A stretch of DNA of 64,000 nucleotides from Acidobacteriota bacterium (GTDB taxonomy: Bacteria > Acidobacteriota > Thermoanaerobaculia > UBA5066): positions 62,001 to 126,000 of the forward strand of contig JADJVE010000019.1 in NCBI GenBank assembly GCA_016716715.1, given 5' to 3'. Positions 43,923 to 51,064 of the stretch are shown piece by piece. The position numbers were made by a program, and so were the translations under genes. The notes under the pieces are model-generated. The model searched no databases. It was not told the origin of the DNA and saw only the letters and a list, made by a program, of their open reading frames with translations. Within the stretch, counting starts at the first letter, position 1; each line of letters starts with the position of its first letter.

Positions 43923-45365
43923 ATGTCGAGCCGCTTCCCCGGGCGCGTGTATCCCCTCCGGGGCGGAGCGCCGCGCCGCGTCGCCGAGACGCAGCTCTCG
44001 CTCGGGGACGCCGGACCGGAATCGACCGCGATGACGGTGTCGCAGGTGATCGCCGAGATCAACGGGATGCTTCGGACGGGATTTCCGAACGTGTGGGTCC
44101 GCGGAGAGGTCTCGGGCTTCCGGGGGCCGGCTGCGTCCGGGCACTGCTTCTTTTCCTTGAAGGATGAATCCGGCAGCGCCACCCTCCGCGTGAAGGTCTT
44201 CGCGAGCGACTTCCGCCGCATTCCCTTCACACTCGAAGAAGGGCTTCTCGTCCTCGCGCGCGGAACGCCGGACATTTATCCGGAGCGCGGAGAGCTGTCC
44301 CTGCGCATCGTCGAGATTCAGCCTTCCGGCATCGGCGCGCTCCAGCTCGCGTTCGAGCAGCTCAAGGCGCGTCTCGCGGCCGAGGGGCTCTTCGACGCCG
44401 CGAAGAAGCGCCCGCTCCCGCTCCTGCCGCGGCGCATCGGCGTCGTGACGTCCCGGCACGGGGCTGCGCTGCGCGACATCCTGAAGGTCCTCGACGCGCG
44501 CTTCCCGAACGCGCACGTGACCCTGTATCCGGCCTCCGTGCAGGGCGCGGCGGCGCCGGGAGAGATCGTCCGCGCCGTGCGGGCGTTCTCGCGGGTGGCG
44601 GGATCGGCCGACGTCGTCATCGTGGCGCGCGGGGGCGGCTCGAAGGAGGATCTCGCCGCGTTCAACGACGAGTCCGTCGTCCGGGCCGTCGCGGCTTCGA
44701 GGGTTCCCGTGATCTGCGCGGTGGGTCACGAAACCGACGTCTCGCTCGCGGAACTCGCCGCGGACGTCCGGGCGGCCACGCCCTCGCAGGCTGCGGAGAT
44801 CGTCGTCGGGCCCCTCGCGCAATTCGAGGAGCGCCTCGCGCGGGGAAAGAGGGATTTGAGGATTTCTTTGAAAGGAAGAATGGAAAGGGCCACGCACCGT
44901 CTGGCCCGGCTCGCATCGGCTCCCGCTTTCGCAGGATTTCCCGCGACCGTGTCCGAGGGCCGCCTCGATTCGCGCGCTGCATCCGCCGCCCTCTTTTCTT
45001 CCTTTCAAAGAATCCCCTCTTCTCTTCTCTCCCTCGTCTCCCGCCTCGAGCAGAGCGTGCGAGCCTGGGCCGATCGCGCCGCATTTCCGCTCCTACTCGG
45101 CCGCGTCGCGGCCGAGCGGCGCGCCGCGGCCGACCGGATGGCGGCGCGCGTCGCCTCCGCGAACGAGAGCCTCGGCGTCGCCGTTGCGCAGCTCGAGGCC
45201 CTGAGCCCGCTGCGCGTCCTCGCGCGCGGGTATGCGATCGTGACGAAGGAGGGGGAGGCGTCGCCCGTGACGGACGCCGCGGCCCTCACTCCTGGCAACG
45301 GCGTGCGCATCCGGCTGGCCCGCGGGCGCGCCGTCGCCCGCATCCTCTCGACGGAGACCGAATGA
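43923..45365 (+). CDS. xseA: Exodeoxyribonuclease VII large subunit
   Basis: A 480-residue nuclease subunit that degrades single-stranded DNA. N-terminal OB fold (TVSQVIAEINGMLRTGFPNVWVRGEVS, about 38-130) and the catalytic domain with LPLLPRRIGVVTSRHGAALRDI, IVARGGGSKEDLAAFN (about 235-250), and VICAVGHETDVSLAELAADVRAATPSQAAE (about 262-290). The middle coiled coil is Arg-rich. The end LSPLRVLARGYAIV and GNGVRIRLARGRA is standard. ATG at 43923 lies nine bases after the ligase gene. The xseB start overlaps its stop (ATGA). Two copies of the dispersed motif sit in the coiled coil. Confidence 0.95.
   Translation: MSSRFPGRVYPLRGGAPRRVAETQLSLGDAGPESTAMTVSQVIAEINGMLRTGFPNVWVRGEVSGFRGPAASGHCFFSLKDESGSATLRVKVFASDFRRIPFTLEEGLLVLARGTPDIYPERGELSLRIVEIQPSGIGALQLAFEQLKARLAAEGLFDAAKKRPLPLLPRRIGVVTSRHGAALRDILKVLDARFPNAHVTLYPASVQGAAAPGEIVRAVRAFSRVAGSADVVIVARGGGSKEDLAAFNDESVVRAVAASRVPVICAVGHETDVSLAELAADVRAATPSQAAEIVVGPLAQFEERLARGKRDLRISLKGRMERATHRLARLASAPAFAGFPATVSEGRLDSRAASAALFSSFQRIPSSLLSLVSRLEQSVRAWADRAAFPLLLGRVAAERRAAADRMAARVASANESLGVAVAQLEALSPLRVLARGYAIVTKEGEASPVTDAAALTPGNGVRIRLARGRAVARILSTETE
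44858..45025. repeat. Inverted pair of dispersed AT-rich motifs in xseA
   Basis: A plus copy (44858-44889, GAGGATTTCTTTGAAAGGAA) and a minus copy (44989-45025, GGGGATTCTTTGAAAGGAAG on the other strand) are about 100 bases apart. The two arms are nearly perfect complements over 18 bases and could form a long-range hairpin. The encoded protein (LRISLKGRME and FSSFQRIPSS) aligns in length with normal XseA. Confidence 0.6.
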
Positions 45366-45637
45366 CCAAGACGAAGGCCCTGCCGAAAAACCTCTCGTTC
45401 GAGAAGGCTCTCGAACGCCTCCAGGAGATCGTGGCCGAGCTCGAGGACCCCGAGAAGGGCCTCGAGGCGAGCCTCGAGCTGTTCGAGGAAGGCGTCGCCC
45501 TGTCGCGATTCTGCCGCTCCCGGATCGACGAGATCCAGAAGCGCGTCGACGTCGTCCTGAAGGAGACGCCGGAGGGGCTCGTGACGGGCCCGCTGGACGA
45601 GGAAGACGAGGACGACGACGAGGACGCATCCCGATGA
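45362..45637 (+). CDS. xseB: Exodeoxyribonuclease VII small subunit
   Basis: A 91-residue helical protein: FEKALERLQEIVAELEDPEK and GLEASLELFEEGVALSRFCR are the XseB signature. Several copies bind one XseA coiled coil. The acidic tail (DEEDEDDDEDAS) is longer than usual. It overlaps xseA by four bases and its stop overlaps the ispA start (ATGA). This xseA-xseB-ispA order is widely conserved. Confidence 0.95.
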   Translation: MTKTKALPKNLSFEKALERLQEIVAELEDPEKGLEASLELFEEGVALSRFCRSRIDEIQKRVDVVLKETPEGLVTGPLDEEDEDDDEDASR

Positions 45638-46557
45638 CGGCCGTGCGCCCCGCGCGGGCGCTTCCGGCCGCGCTCGAGGCCCGCAGACGGGGAATCGAGG
45701 CGGCCCTCTCGAGCGTCCTGCCCCGTGAGGGATCCGAGCCCCGGGACCTCGTGGCTGCGATGCGCTACAGCGTCCTCGGCGGCGGCAAGCGCTTCCGGCC
45801 GCTTCTCTTCTTCGCGGGCGCGGAGGCGGGGCCGGAGCGCCTGCCGGAGGACGCGGTGGACGCCGCGGCCGCGCTCGAGCTTCTCCACACGTACTCCCTC
45901 GTTCACGACGACCTGCCCTGCATGGACGACGACGACTTGCGCCGCGGCCAGCCGACCTGTCACGTGAAGTTCGGCGAGGCGACCGCGCTCCTCGCGGGCG
46001 ACGCGCTCCAGACGCTGGGAGTGGAGATCCTCGCGACGCGCCCCGCGGGGGAGGAGTGGGCGGCCCGGCGCGCGCGAGCCGTCGCGATGACGGCGCAGGC
46101 GATCGGCGTCGAGGGGATGGCGGGTGGGCAGGCGCTCGACCTCGCGTCCACGGGAAAGCCCGTGCCCCCCGAGGAGCGGCCCCAGCGCCTCAAGCGGATT
46201 CACGCGCTGAAGACCGGCCGCCTCATCCGGCTCTCCGTCGAGCTCGGGGCGCTGCACGCCGGTGCCGACGAAGCGGTTCTCGCCGGAATCGCGCGCTTTG
46301 GGGACACGATCGGCCTCCTCTTTCAGATCGCCGACGACCTCCTCGACGTCACGCAGGATTCCGCCACCCTCGGCAAGACCGCCGGCAAGGACGCCGAACA
46401 GGACAAGCTGACGTATCCGTCGGTGTTCGGCCTCGAGGGCGCGCTGCGCGAGCGCGACCGCGCGCTCGAGGAAGCGCACGCGGCGGCGGCCGAAGTCGAG
46501 GGCCCGGGCGGCCTCCTCGCCTCGCTCGCCGAGTACGTCGCGGGCCGCGACCGGTAA
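45634..46557 (+). CDS. ispA: Polyprenyl diphosphate synthase (geranylgeranyl/farnesyl type)
   Basis: A 307-residue enzyme that lengthens prenyl diphosphates for quinones and wall carriers. The two Asp-rich motifs are present: first DDLPCMDDDD (about residue 89) and second DDLLDVTQD (about 236), plus GGGKRFRP near the N-terminus (residues 48-55) and GGQALDLAS. The residues before the first Asp motif (YSLVHDD) resemble short-chain (C15-C20) enzymes. It overlaps xseB by four bases. The identity as a short-chain synthase is certain; the exact product length is not. Confidence 0.88.
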   Translation: MTAVRPARALPAALEARRRGIEAALSSVLPREGSEPRDLVAAMRYSVLGGGKRFRPLLFFAGAEAGPERLPEDAVDAAAALELLHTYSLVHDDLPCMDDDDLRRGQPTCHVKFGEATALLAGDALQTLGVEILATRPAGEEWAARRARAVAMTAQAIGVEGMAGGQALDLASTGKPVPPEERPQRLKRIHALKTGRLIRLSVELGALHAGADEAVLAGIARFGDTIGLLFQIADDLLDVTQDSATLGKTAGKDAEQDKLTYPSVFGLEGALRERDRALEEAHAAAAEVEGPGGLLASLAEYVAGRDR

Positions 46558-46566
46558 ACTCGGCGC

Positions 46567-46953
46567 GTGGCGCTCACCGAAGACCGCAGGTTCGGCTGGA
46601 CCGTGGGCGGCGTCTTCGCCGTCCTCGGCGGGCTGCTGCTCTGGCGGCACCGGACGGCCCTCGGGACCGTGTTCGCGTCCGCCGGCGGCGCGCTGCTTCT
46701 CCTTGCCGCGGTGGCTCCCTCCCTTCTCGCAGCGCCGCACCGCGGCTGGCTCGCGTTCGCGAAGGTTCTCGGCCGCGTGAACTCGGCCGTCTTTCTCTTC
46801 CTGACGTTCTTCCTCGTCCTCACGCCTCTCGCGTTCGTCCTCCGCCTCTTCGGCCGCGACGAGCTCCGGCGCCGGGGCCCGGCGCCCGCGTCCATGTGGG
46901 AGCCGTACCCGGAGCGGAACCGCGACCCGAAGCACTACGAGTCGATCTGGTGA
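46567..46953 (+). CDS. SxtJ-like membrane protein
   Basis: A 128-residue protein with three or four hydrophobic segments (GWTVGGVFAVLGGLLLW, TVFASAGGALLLLAAVA, VFLFLTFFLVLTPLAFVLRL) and a C-terminal soluble end with SMWEPYPERNRDPKHYE. That ending is typical of the SxtJ family, named from saxitoxin clusters but found widely beside carbamoyltransferases. Its function is unknown. GTG at 46567 is close to the ispA stop. Its stop codon overlaps the next start (TGATG), and a carbamoyltransferase follows, so the three form a cassette. Confidence 0.8.
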   Translation: MALTEDRRFGWTVGGVFAVLGGLLLWRHRTALGTVFASAGGALLLLAAVAPSLLAAPHRGWLAFAKVLGRVNSAVFLFLTFFLVLTPLAFVLRLFGRDELRRRGPAPASMWEPYPERNRDPKHYESIW

Positions 46954-47111
46954 TGGGCAAGCGCGACGTCCTCTCGCAGCTCTGGGAGTTCCTCAAGTAC
47001 CGAAAGAAGTACTGGCTCATGCCGATCGTCTTCCTGCTCGTCCTCGTCGGGCTCCTCCTCGTCCTGGCCGAGAAGAGCGTGATCGCGCCCTTCATCTACA
47101 CGCTGTTCTAG
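46953..47111 (+). CDS. DUF5989-family small membrane protein
   Basis: A 52-residue protein: GKRDVLSQLWEFLKYRKKYW, then one hydrophobic helix (IVFLLVLVGLLLVLAE) and a short end FIYTLF. This is the DUF5989 pattern, regularly encoded between SxtJ and a carbamoyltransferase. Its role is unknown; a membrane anchor or partner for the enzyme is inference. Both ends overlap its neighbours: the start with the SxtJ-like stop (TGATG), the stop with the carbamoyltransferase GTG (TAGTG). Confidence 0.8.
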   Translation: MGKRDVLSQLWEFLKYRKKYWLMPIVFLLVLVGLLLVLAEKSVIAPFIYTLF

Positions 47112-49015
47112 TGACCGCGATCCTCGGCCTCTCGGCCTATTACCACGACTCGGCGGCGTGTCTCCTCGTCGACGGGAGGATCGTCGCGGCGGCGCAGGAA
47201 GAGCGCTTCACGCGGAAGAAGCACGATGCCGGCTTCCCGCTGAACGCGGCGCTCTGGTGCCTGAAGGAAGCGGCGCTCCCGCTCGGAAAGCTCGACCACG
47301 TCGCGTTCTACGACAAGCCGCTCGTGAAGTTCGAACGGCTGTTCGAGACGTACCTCGAGTACGCCCCGCGCGGCTTCGCGTCGTTCCGCAGGGCGATGCC
47401 CCTCTGGATCTCGGATCGCCTCTGGATGAGCGAGAAGATCGGGAAGGACCTCGGGTGGGAGGGGAAGATCCTGTTCGGCGACCACCACGAGTCGCACGCG
47501 GCCTCCGCGTTCTACCCGTCCCCGTACGAGGAGGCCGCGGTCCTCACGATGGACGGGGTGGGGGAGTGGGCCACGTCCTCGGTCGGCCTCGGGCGCGGGA
47601 ACGCGCTCGACATGCTCTCCGAGCTGCGTTTTCCGCACTCGATCGGGCTCCTCTACTCGGCGTTCACGTACTTCTGCGGCTTCAAGGTGAACAGCGGCGA
47701 GTACAAGCTCATGGGCCTCGCGCCCTACGGCGAGCCGAAATACGCGGACCTGATCCGGGAAAAGCTCGTGCACGTCTGCGACGACGGGTCGATCCGCCTC
47801 AACATGGAGTACTTCACGTTCGCGACCGGCCTCACGATGACGGGCGCCGGGTTCGAGCGCCTCTTCGGCGGACCCGCGCGCGAGGCCGAGTCGAAGCTCA
47901 CGCAGCGCGAGATGGACCTCGCACGGTCGATCCAGGACGTGACGGAGGAGATCGTCCTGAAGATGGCGCGGCACGCGAAGAAGGCGACGGGTGCGAAGTA
48001 CCTCTGCATGGCCGGCGGCGTCGCGCTGAACTGCGTCGCGAACGGGAAGCTCCGCGAGGCGGCGATCTTCGACGATCTCTGGATCCAGCCCGCCGCGGGC
48101 GACGCGGGCGGTGCGGTCGGCGCGGCCCTCTCGATCTGGCACCGCCACCTCGGCATGCCGCGCGAGAGCGCGGAGAAGAGGGGAGCCTGGAGGGGGAAGA
48201 GAGAAGAGAAGATTTCTTCGAGTGGAAGAGGGGAGGGCGGCGGCGGCCCGCTGCCTCCCTACGAAGACGGCATGTCGGGCGCGTTCCTGGGTCCCTCTTA
48301 CTCATCAGAAGAAATTGCTGCCTGGCTCGAGTCGCGCCATTACCCATACAGGACAATCGAACCGGCAGTGCTCCCTTCGGCGGTCGCCGACCTCCTCGCC
48401 ACCGGCAAGGTCGTGGGCCTCCTGCAGGGGCGGATGGAGTTCGGGCCGCGAGCGCTCGGCGGCCGCAGCATCCTCGGCGATCCGCGTTCGGCGGCGATGC
48501 AGTCGGTCATGAACCTGAAGATCAAGTTCCGCGAGTCGTTCCGGCCCTTCGCTCCGTCGGTCCTTCGCGAGGACGCCGCTCGGTGGTTCGAGTTCGACGG
48601 GGACTCGCCGTACATGCTCCTCTGCGCGGACGTGGCCCGGGAGCGCCGTCGCGACATGACGGACGAGGAGCGCGCGCTCTGGGGGATCGAGAAGCTGAAC
48701 GTCCCGCGTTCGACGATTCCGGCCGTGACGCATGTGGACTATTCGGCGCGCCTTCAGACCGTTCGGAAGGAGACGAACCCCGTTTACCACGCGATTCTTT
48801 CGGCGTTCCGGGAGCGGACGGGCTGCCCGGTCGTCGTGAACACGTCGTTCAACGTGCGCGGCGAGCCGATCGTCCGCTCGCCGGAAGACGCTTACCGCTG
48901 CTTCATGCGGACCTCGATGGACGCCCTCGTCCTCGAGAACCACGTCCTTGTCCGCGAGGGCCAGCCCCCGCTCGCGGAGAGCGGAGACTGGCGCCGCGAA
49001 TTCACGCTGGACTGA
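47111..49015 (+). CDS. NodU/CmcH-family carbamoyltransferase
   Basis: A 634-residue enzyme that transfers a carbamoyl group from carbamoyl phosphate to a hydroxyl on a sugar or metabolite. ILGLSAYYHDSAACLLVDG opens the Kae1-like domain; GDHHESHAASAFYPSP and DGVGEWATSSVG are metal/ATP motifs, and CMAGGVALNCVANGKL follows. The C-terminal domain has GLLQGRMEFGPRALGGRSIL and FNVRGEPIV. About 25 residues (EKRGAWRGKREEKISSSG and a Gly-rich stretch) near residue 360 exceed the normal family sequence and coincide with a dispersed motif. GTG at 47111 overlaps the previous stop. With SxtJ and DUF5989 it may decorate a lipid-linked glycan (inference). Confidence 0.9.
   Translation: MTAILGLSAYYHDSAACLLVDGRIVAAAQEERFTRKKHDAGFPLNAALWCLKEAALPLGKLDHVAFYDKPLVKFERLFETYLEYAPRGFASFRRAMPLWISDRLWMSEKIGKDLGWEGKILFGDHHESHAASAFYPSPYEEAAVLTMDGVGEWATSSVGLGRGNALDMLSELRFPHSIGLLYSAFTYFCGFKVNSGEYKLMGLAPYGEPKYADLIREKLVHVCDDGSIRLNMEYFTFATGLTMTGAGFERLFGGPAREAESKLTQREMDLARSIQDVTEEIVLKMARHAKKATGAKYLCMAGGVALNCVANGKLREAAIFDDLWIQPAAGDAGGAVGAALSIWHRHLGMPRESAEKRGAWRGKREEKISSSGRGEGGGGPLPPYEDGMSGAFLGPSYSSEEIAAWLESRHYPYRTIEPAVLPSAVADLLATGKVVGLLQGRMEFGPRALGGRSILGDPRSAAMQSVMNLKIKFRESFRPFAPSVLREDAARWFEFDGDSPYMLLCADVARERRRDMTDEERALWGIEKLNVPRSTIPAVTHVDYSARLQTVRKETNPVYHAILSAFRERTGCPVVVNTSFNVRGEPIVRSPEDAYRCFMRTSMDALVLENHVLVREGQPPLAESGDWRREFTLD
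48203..48320. repeat. Inverted pair of dispersed AT-rich motifs in the carbamoyltransferase gene
   Basis: A plus copy (48203-48235, GAAGATTTCTTCGAGTGGAA then GAGGGG) and a minus copy (48293-48320, AATTTCTTCTGATGAGTAAG on the other strand), about 60 bases apart. Between them is a Gly/Pro-rich linker. The first copy encodes residues absent from most family members, so an in-frame insertion is plausible here. Confidence 0.6.
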
Positions 49016-50428
49016 TCAGGGGAAGATCCCGAGCTCCATGTAGCTGACGGCGATCTTGTCGATGGCCGAGATGAAGGCGGCCGTGCGCAGGTCCGGCACC
49101 TTCGCGTTGCGGCGCTGGACGTCGCGGATCTGCTGGAAGGCGACGCTCATCGTCTCCTCGAGGCCCGAATTGACCAGGTCTTCCTCGGCCGCGCCGTGGA
49201 TGAGGAGCTTGCGCTCGGCGTCTCCGAGGGTCTTTCCGGTCGCGCTCTCGATCGACTTGACCATGCGCGCGGCGCTCATCTCCTCGTAGCGCTTCTCCAT
49301 GCGCCCGAAGCGCACGTGCGAGAGGTTCTTGAGCCACTCGAAGTAGCTCACCGTGACGCCGCCCGCGTTCAGGTACATGTCGGGCATCACGACGATGCCC
49401 TTCTGGCGCAGGACGGCGTCGCCGTCGGCCGTGACCGGGCCGTTCGCGCCCTCGGCGACGATCTTCGCCTTCACCCTCGCCGCGTTCGCGCCCGTGATCA
49501 CGTTCTCGAGGGCGGCAGGAACCAGCACGTCGCATTCCGTGTAGAGGACGTCCTCGGCCGCAAGGTCCGTCGCGCCGGGGAAGCCGGTGATCTTCTTCGT
49601 CGCGGCGCGGTGCTTGACCACGGCGTCCACGTCGAGGCCCTTCGGGTCGAAGATCGTCCCTTCCCACTCGGCGAGGGCGACGATCGTCGCGCCGCCTTCC
49701 TGGAGGAACTTGGCGGCGTGGTAGCCCACGTTGCCGAGGCCCTGGACCGCCACGCGCTTGCCGGCGAGGCCGGCCGTCATGCCGAGCGTCTTCAGCAGCT
49801 CCGTGTCCGCGAGCGCTTCCTTGACGCCGAAGAAAACGCCGCGCCCCGTGGCTTCCTTGCGGCCCCGGATGCCCCCCTGGCTGATCGGCTTGCCCGTGAC
49901 GCACCCGATCGCGTCGATCTCGCCCGGGTGGAACTGGGCGTACGTGTCCGCGATCCACGACATCTCGCGCGGGCCGGTGCCGTAGTCGGGCGCCGGGACG
50001 TCGATTCCCGGGCCGATGAAGTTCTTCTTCGCGAGCTCGGCCGTGTAGCGGCGCGTGATGCGCTCGAGCTGTTCGAGCGAGACCTTGCGCGGGTCGATCT
50101 TGATGCCGCCCTTGGCGCCGCCGAAGGGCACGTCGACGATCGCGCACTTGAACGTCATGAGGGCCGCGAGCGCCAGCACCTCGTCCTCGTTCACGTCGGG
50201 GGAGTACCGGATGCCGCCCTTGACGGGCAGCTTGTGGTGGCTGTGCTCGGCGCGCCAGGCTTCGATGACCTCGTAGCCCCCGCCCTCCTTGCGGACGGGG
50301 AACCGGAACTTGTAGACGCTGTTACAGACTTTGATCTGGTCGAGAAGGCCCGGGGGATAGTCGAGAAATGTGCCTGCGGCGTCGAAATTCCGGTTGACAC
50401 TCTCCAAAAATCCGTTGGACTGGGTCAT
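49016..50428 (-). CDS. gdhA: Glutamate dehydrogenase
   Basis: A 470-residue NAD(P)-dependent enzyme linking glutamate with 2-oxoglutarate and ammonia. The N-terminal domain has GGIRYSPDVNEDEVLALAALM and the active-site lysine in VPFGGAKGGI (about residue 126), then PAPDYGTGPREMSWI. The Rossmann domain has GLGNVGYHAA (about 249), and the end MELGIFP closes the fold. It is slightly longer than the usual 420 residues because of N-terminal residues. ATG at 50428 has a perfect GGAGG upstream. Its stop faces that of the carbamoyltransferase with no base between (TGATCA). Cofactor preference cannot be read by eye. Confidence 0.93.
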   Translation of the reverse strand: MTQSNGFLESVNRNFDAAGTFLDYPPGLLDQIKVCNSVYKFRFPVRKEGGGYEVIEAWRAEHSHHKLPVKGGIRYSPDVNEDEVLALAALMTFKCAIVDVPFGGAKGGIKIDPRKVSLEQLERITRRYTAELAKKNFIGPGIDVPAPDYGTGPREMSWIADTYAQFHPGEIDAIGCVTGKPISQGGIRGRKEATGRGVFFGVKEALADTELLKTLGMTAGLAGKRVAVQGLGNVGYHAAKFLQEGGATIVALAEWEGTIFDPKGLDVDAVVKHRAATKKITGFPGATDLAAEDVLYTECDVLVPAALENVITGANAARVKAKIVAEGANGPVTADGDAVLRQKGIVVMPDMYLNAGGVTVSYFEWLKNLSHVRFGRMEKRYEEMSAARMVKSIESATGKTLGDAERKLLIHGAAEEDLVNSGLEETMSVAFQQIRDVQRRNAKVPDLRTAAFISAIDKIAVSYMELGIFP

Positions 50429-50440
50429 CAAAACCTCCGG

Positions 50441-50469
50441 TTGACCGAGTTTAGTGGAGTCGATATAGG
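50441..50469 (+). promoter_or_regulatory. Sigma-70-type promoter for the cupin gene
   Basis: TTGACC (50441-50446), a 17-base spacer, then TATAGG (50464-50469), 12 bases before the cupin ATG at 50481, so the leader would be very short. It lies in the 52-base divergent gap shared with the glutamate dehydrogenase gene. Confidence 0.5.
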
Positions 50470-50480
50470 ATCTGGCACCA

Positions 50481-50981
50481 ATGGAAGTCGGGGTCGCCGG
50501 CGTGGTGCGACTGGATCGCATCGCACTGCACCGCCTGAGCAAGGCGGCGGTATCGTCCCCCCGCCTGCGGCAGAACCGGAATCTCCACGCGATGGAGGAT
50601 TCCGTGCACCGTCTTCTCAACGCGATCGAGCCCGGAAGCTACATCCGGCCCCACCGCCACCTGCATCCGCCGAAGGCCGAGACGATGTTCGTCGTGGCCG
50701 GCCGGCTCGGCTTCCTCTCGTTCCACGACGACGGAACCGTCGCCGAGAAGACCGTTCTCGACGCCGGCGGCGAGACGTTCGGCGTCGACGTCCCTCCGGG
50801 CGTCTGGCACACGTTCGTGTCGCTCGCCGCGGGCACCGTGGCCTTCGAGGCGAAGGCCGGACCCTACGTCGCGCCCGCGGGGAGCGACGCGGCGCCCTGG
50901 GCGCCTCCCGAAGGCGACCCGGCGTCCGTGCGGCTCGAGGCCGGGTGGCGCAACGCGTTTATCGAGCAGGCGGAGTCCTGA
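50481..50981 (+). CDS. WbuC-family cupin
   Basis: A 166-residue cupin: SSPRLRQNRNLHAMEDSVHR, then metal-binding RPHRHLHPPKAETMFVVAGR (about residues 54-73; His, His, Glu) and PPGVWHTFVSLAAG with the last His. The pattern and the NxH near the N-terminus fit WbuC, a cupin found in O-antigen clusters; the reaction is unknown. It stands alone under its own promoter next to glutamate dehydrogenase and the TonB receptor, not in a polysaccharide cluster. Start at ATG 50481 has no clear ribosome site, consistent with a nearly leaderless mRNA. Confidence 0.8.
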   Translation: MEVGVAGVVRLDRIALHRLSKAAVSSPRLRQNRNLHAMEDSVHRLLNAIEPGSYIRPHRHLHPPKAETMFVVAGRLGFLSFHDDGTVAEKTVLDAGGETFGVDVPPGVWHTFVSLAAGTVAFEAKAGPYVAPAGSDAAPWAPPEGDPASVRLEAGWRNAFIEQAES

Positions 50982-51014
50982 TTCATGAAGATTCTACCGT
51001 GCAAGAGCAGTTTT

Positions 51015-51040
51015 CCCGGCCGTGCCGGGGTGATTTCGTT
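51015..51040 (+). terminator. Hairpin between cupin and TonB receptor genes
   Basis: CCCGGC, three bases, GCCGGG makes a perfect six-pair stem, followed by GTGATTTCGTTT. The tail is only partly T-rich, so this may be a weak terminator or a leader structure of the receptor mRNA. Confidence 0.35.
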
Positions 51041-51064
51041 TCAAATGATGGAAGGGGTGTGCCC

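Noticed and set aside
49010..49020. TGATCA shared by two convergent stop codons as a special site
   Set aside because: A six-base palindrome formed by two TGA stops meeting; no hairpin or repeat surrounds it.
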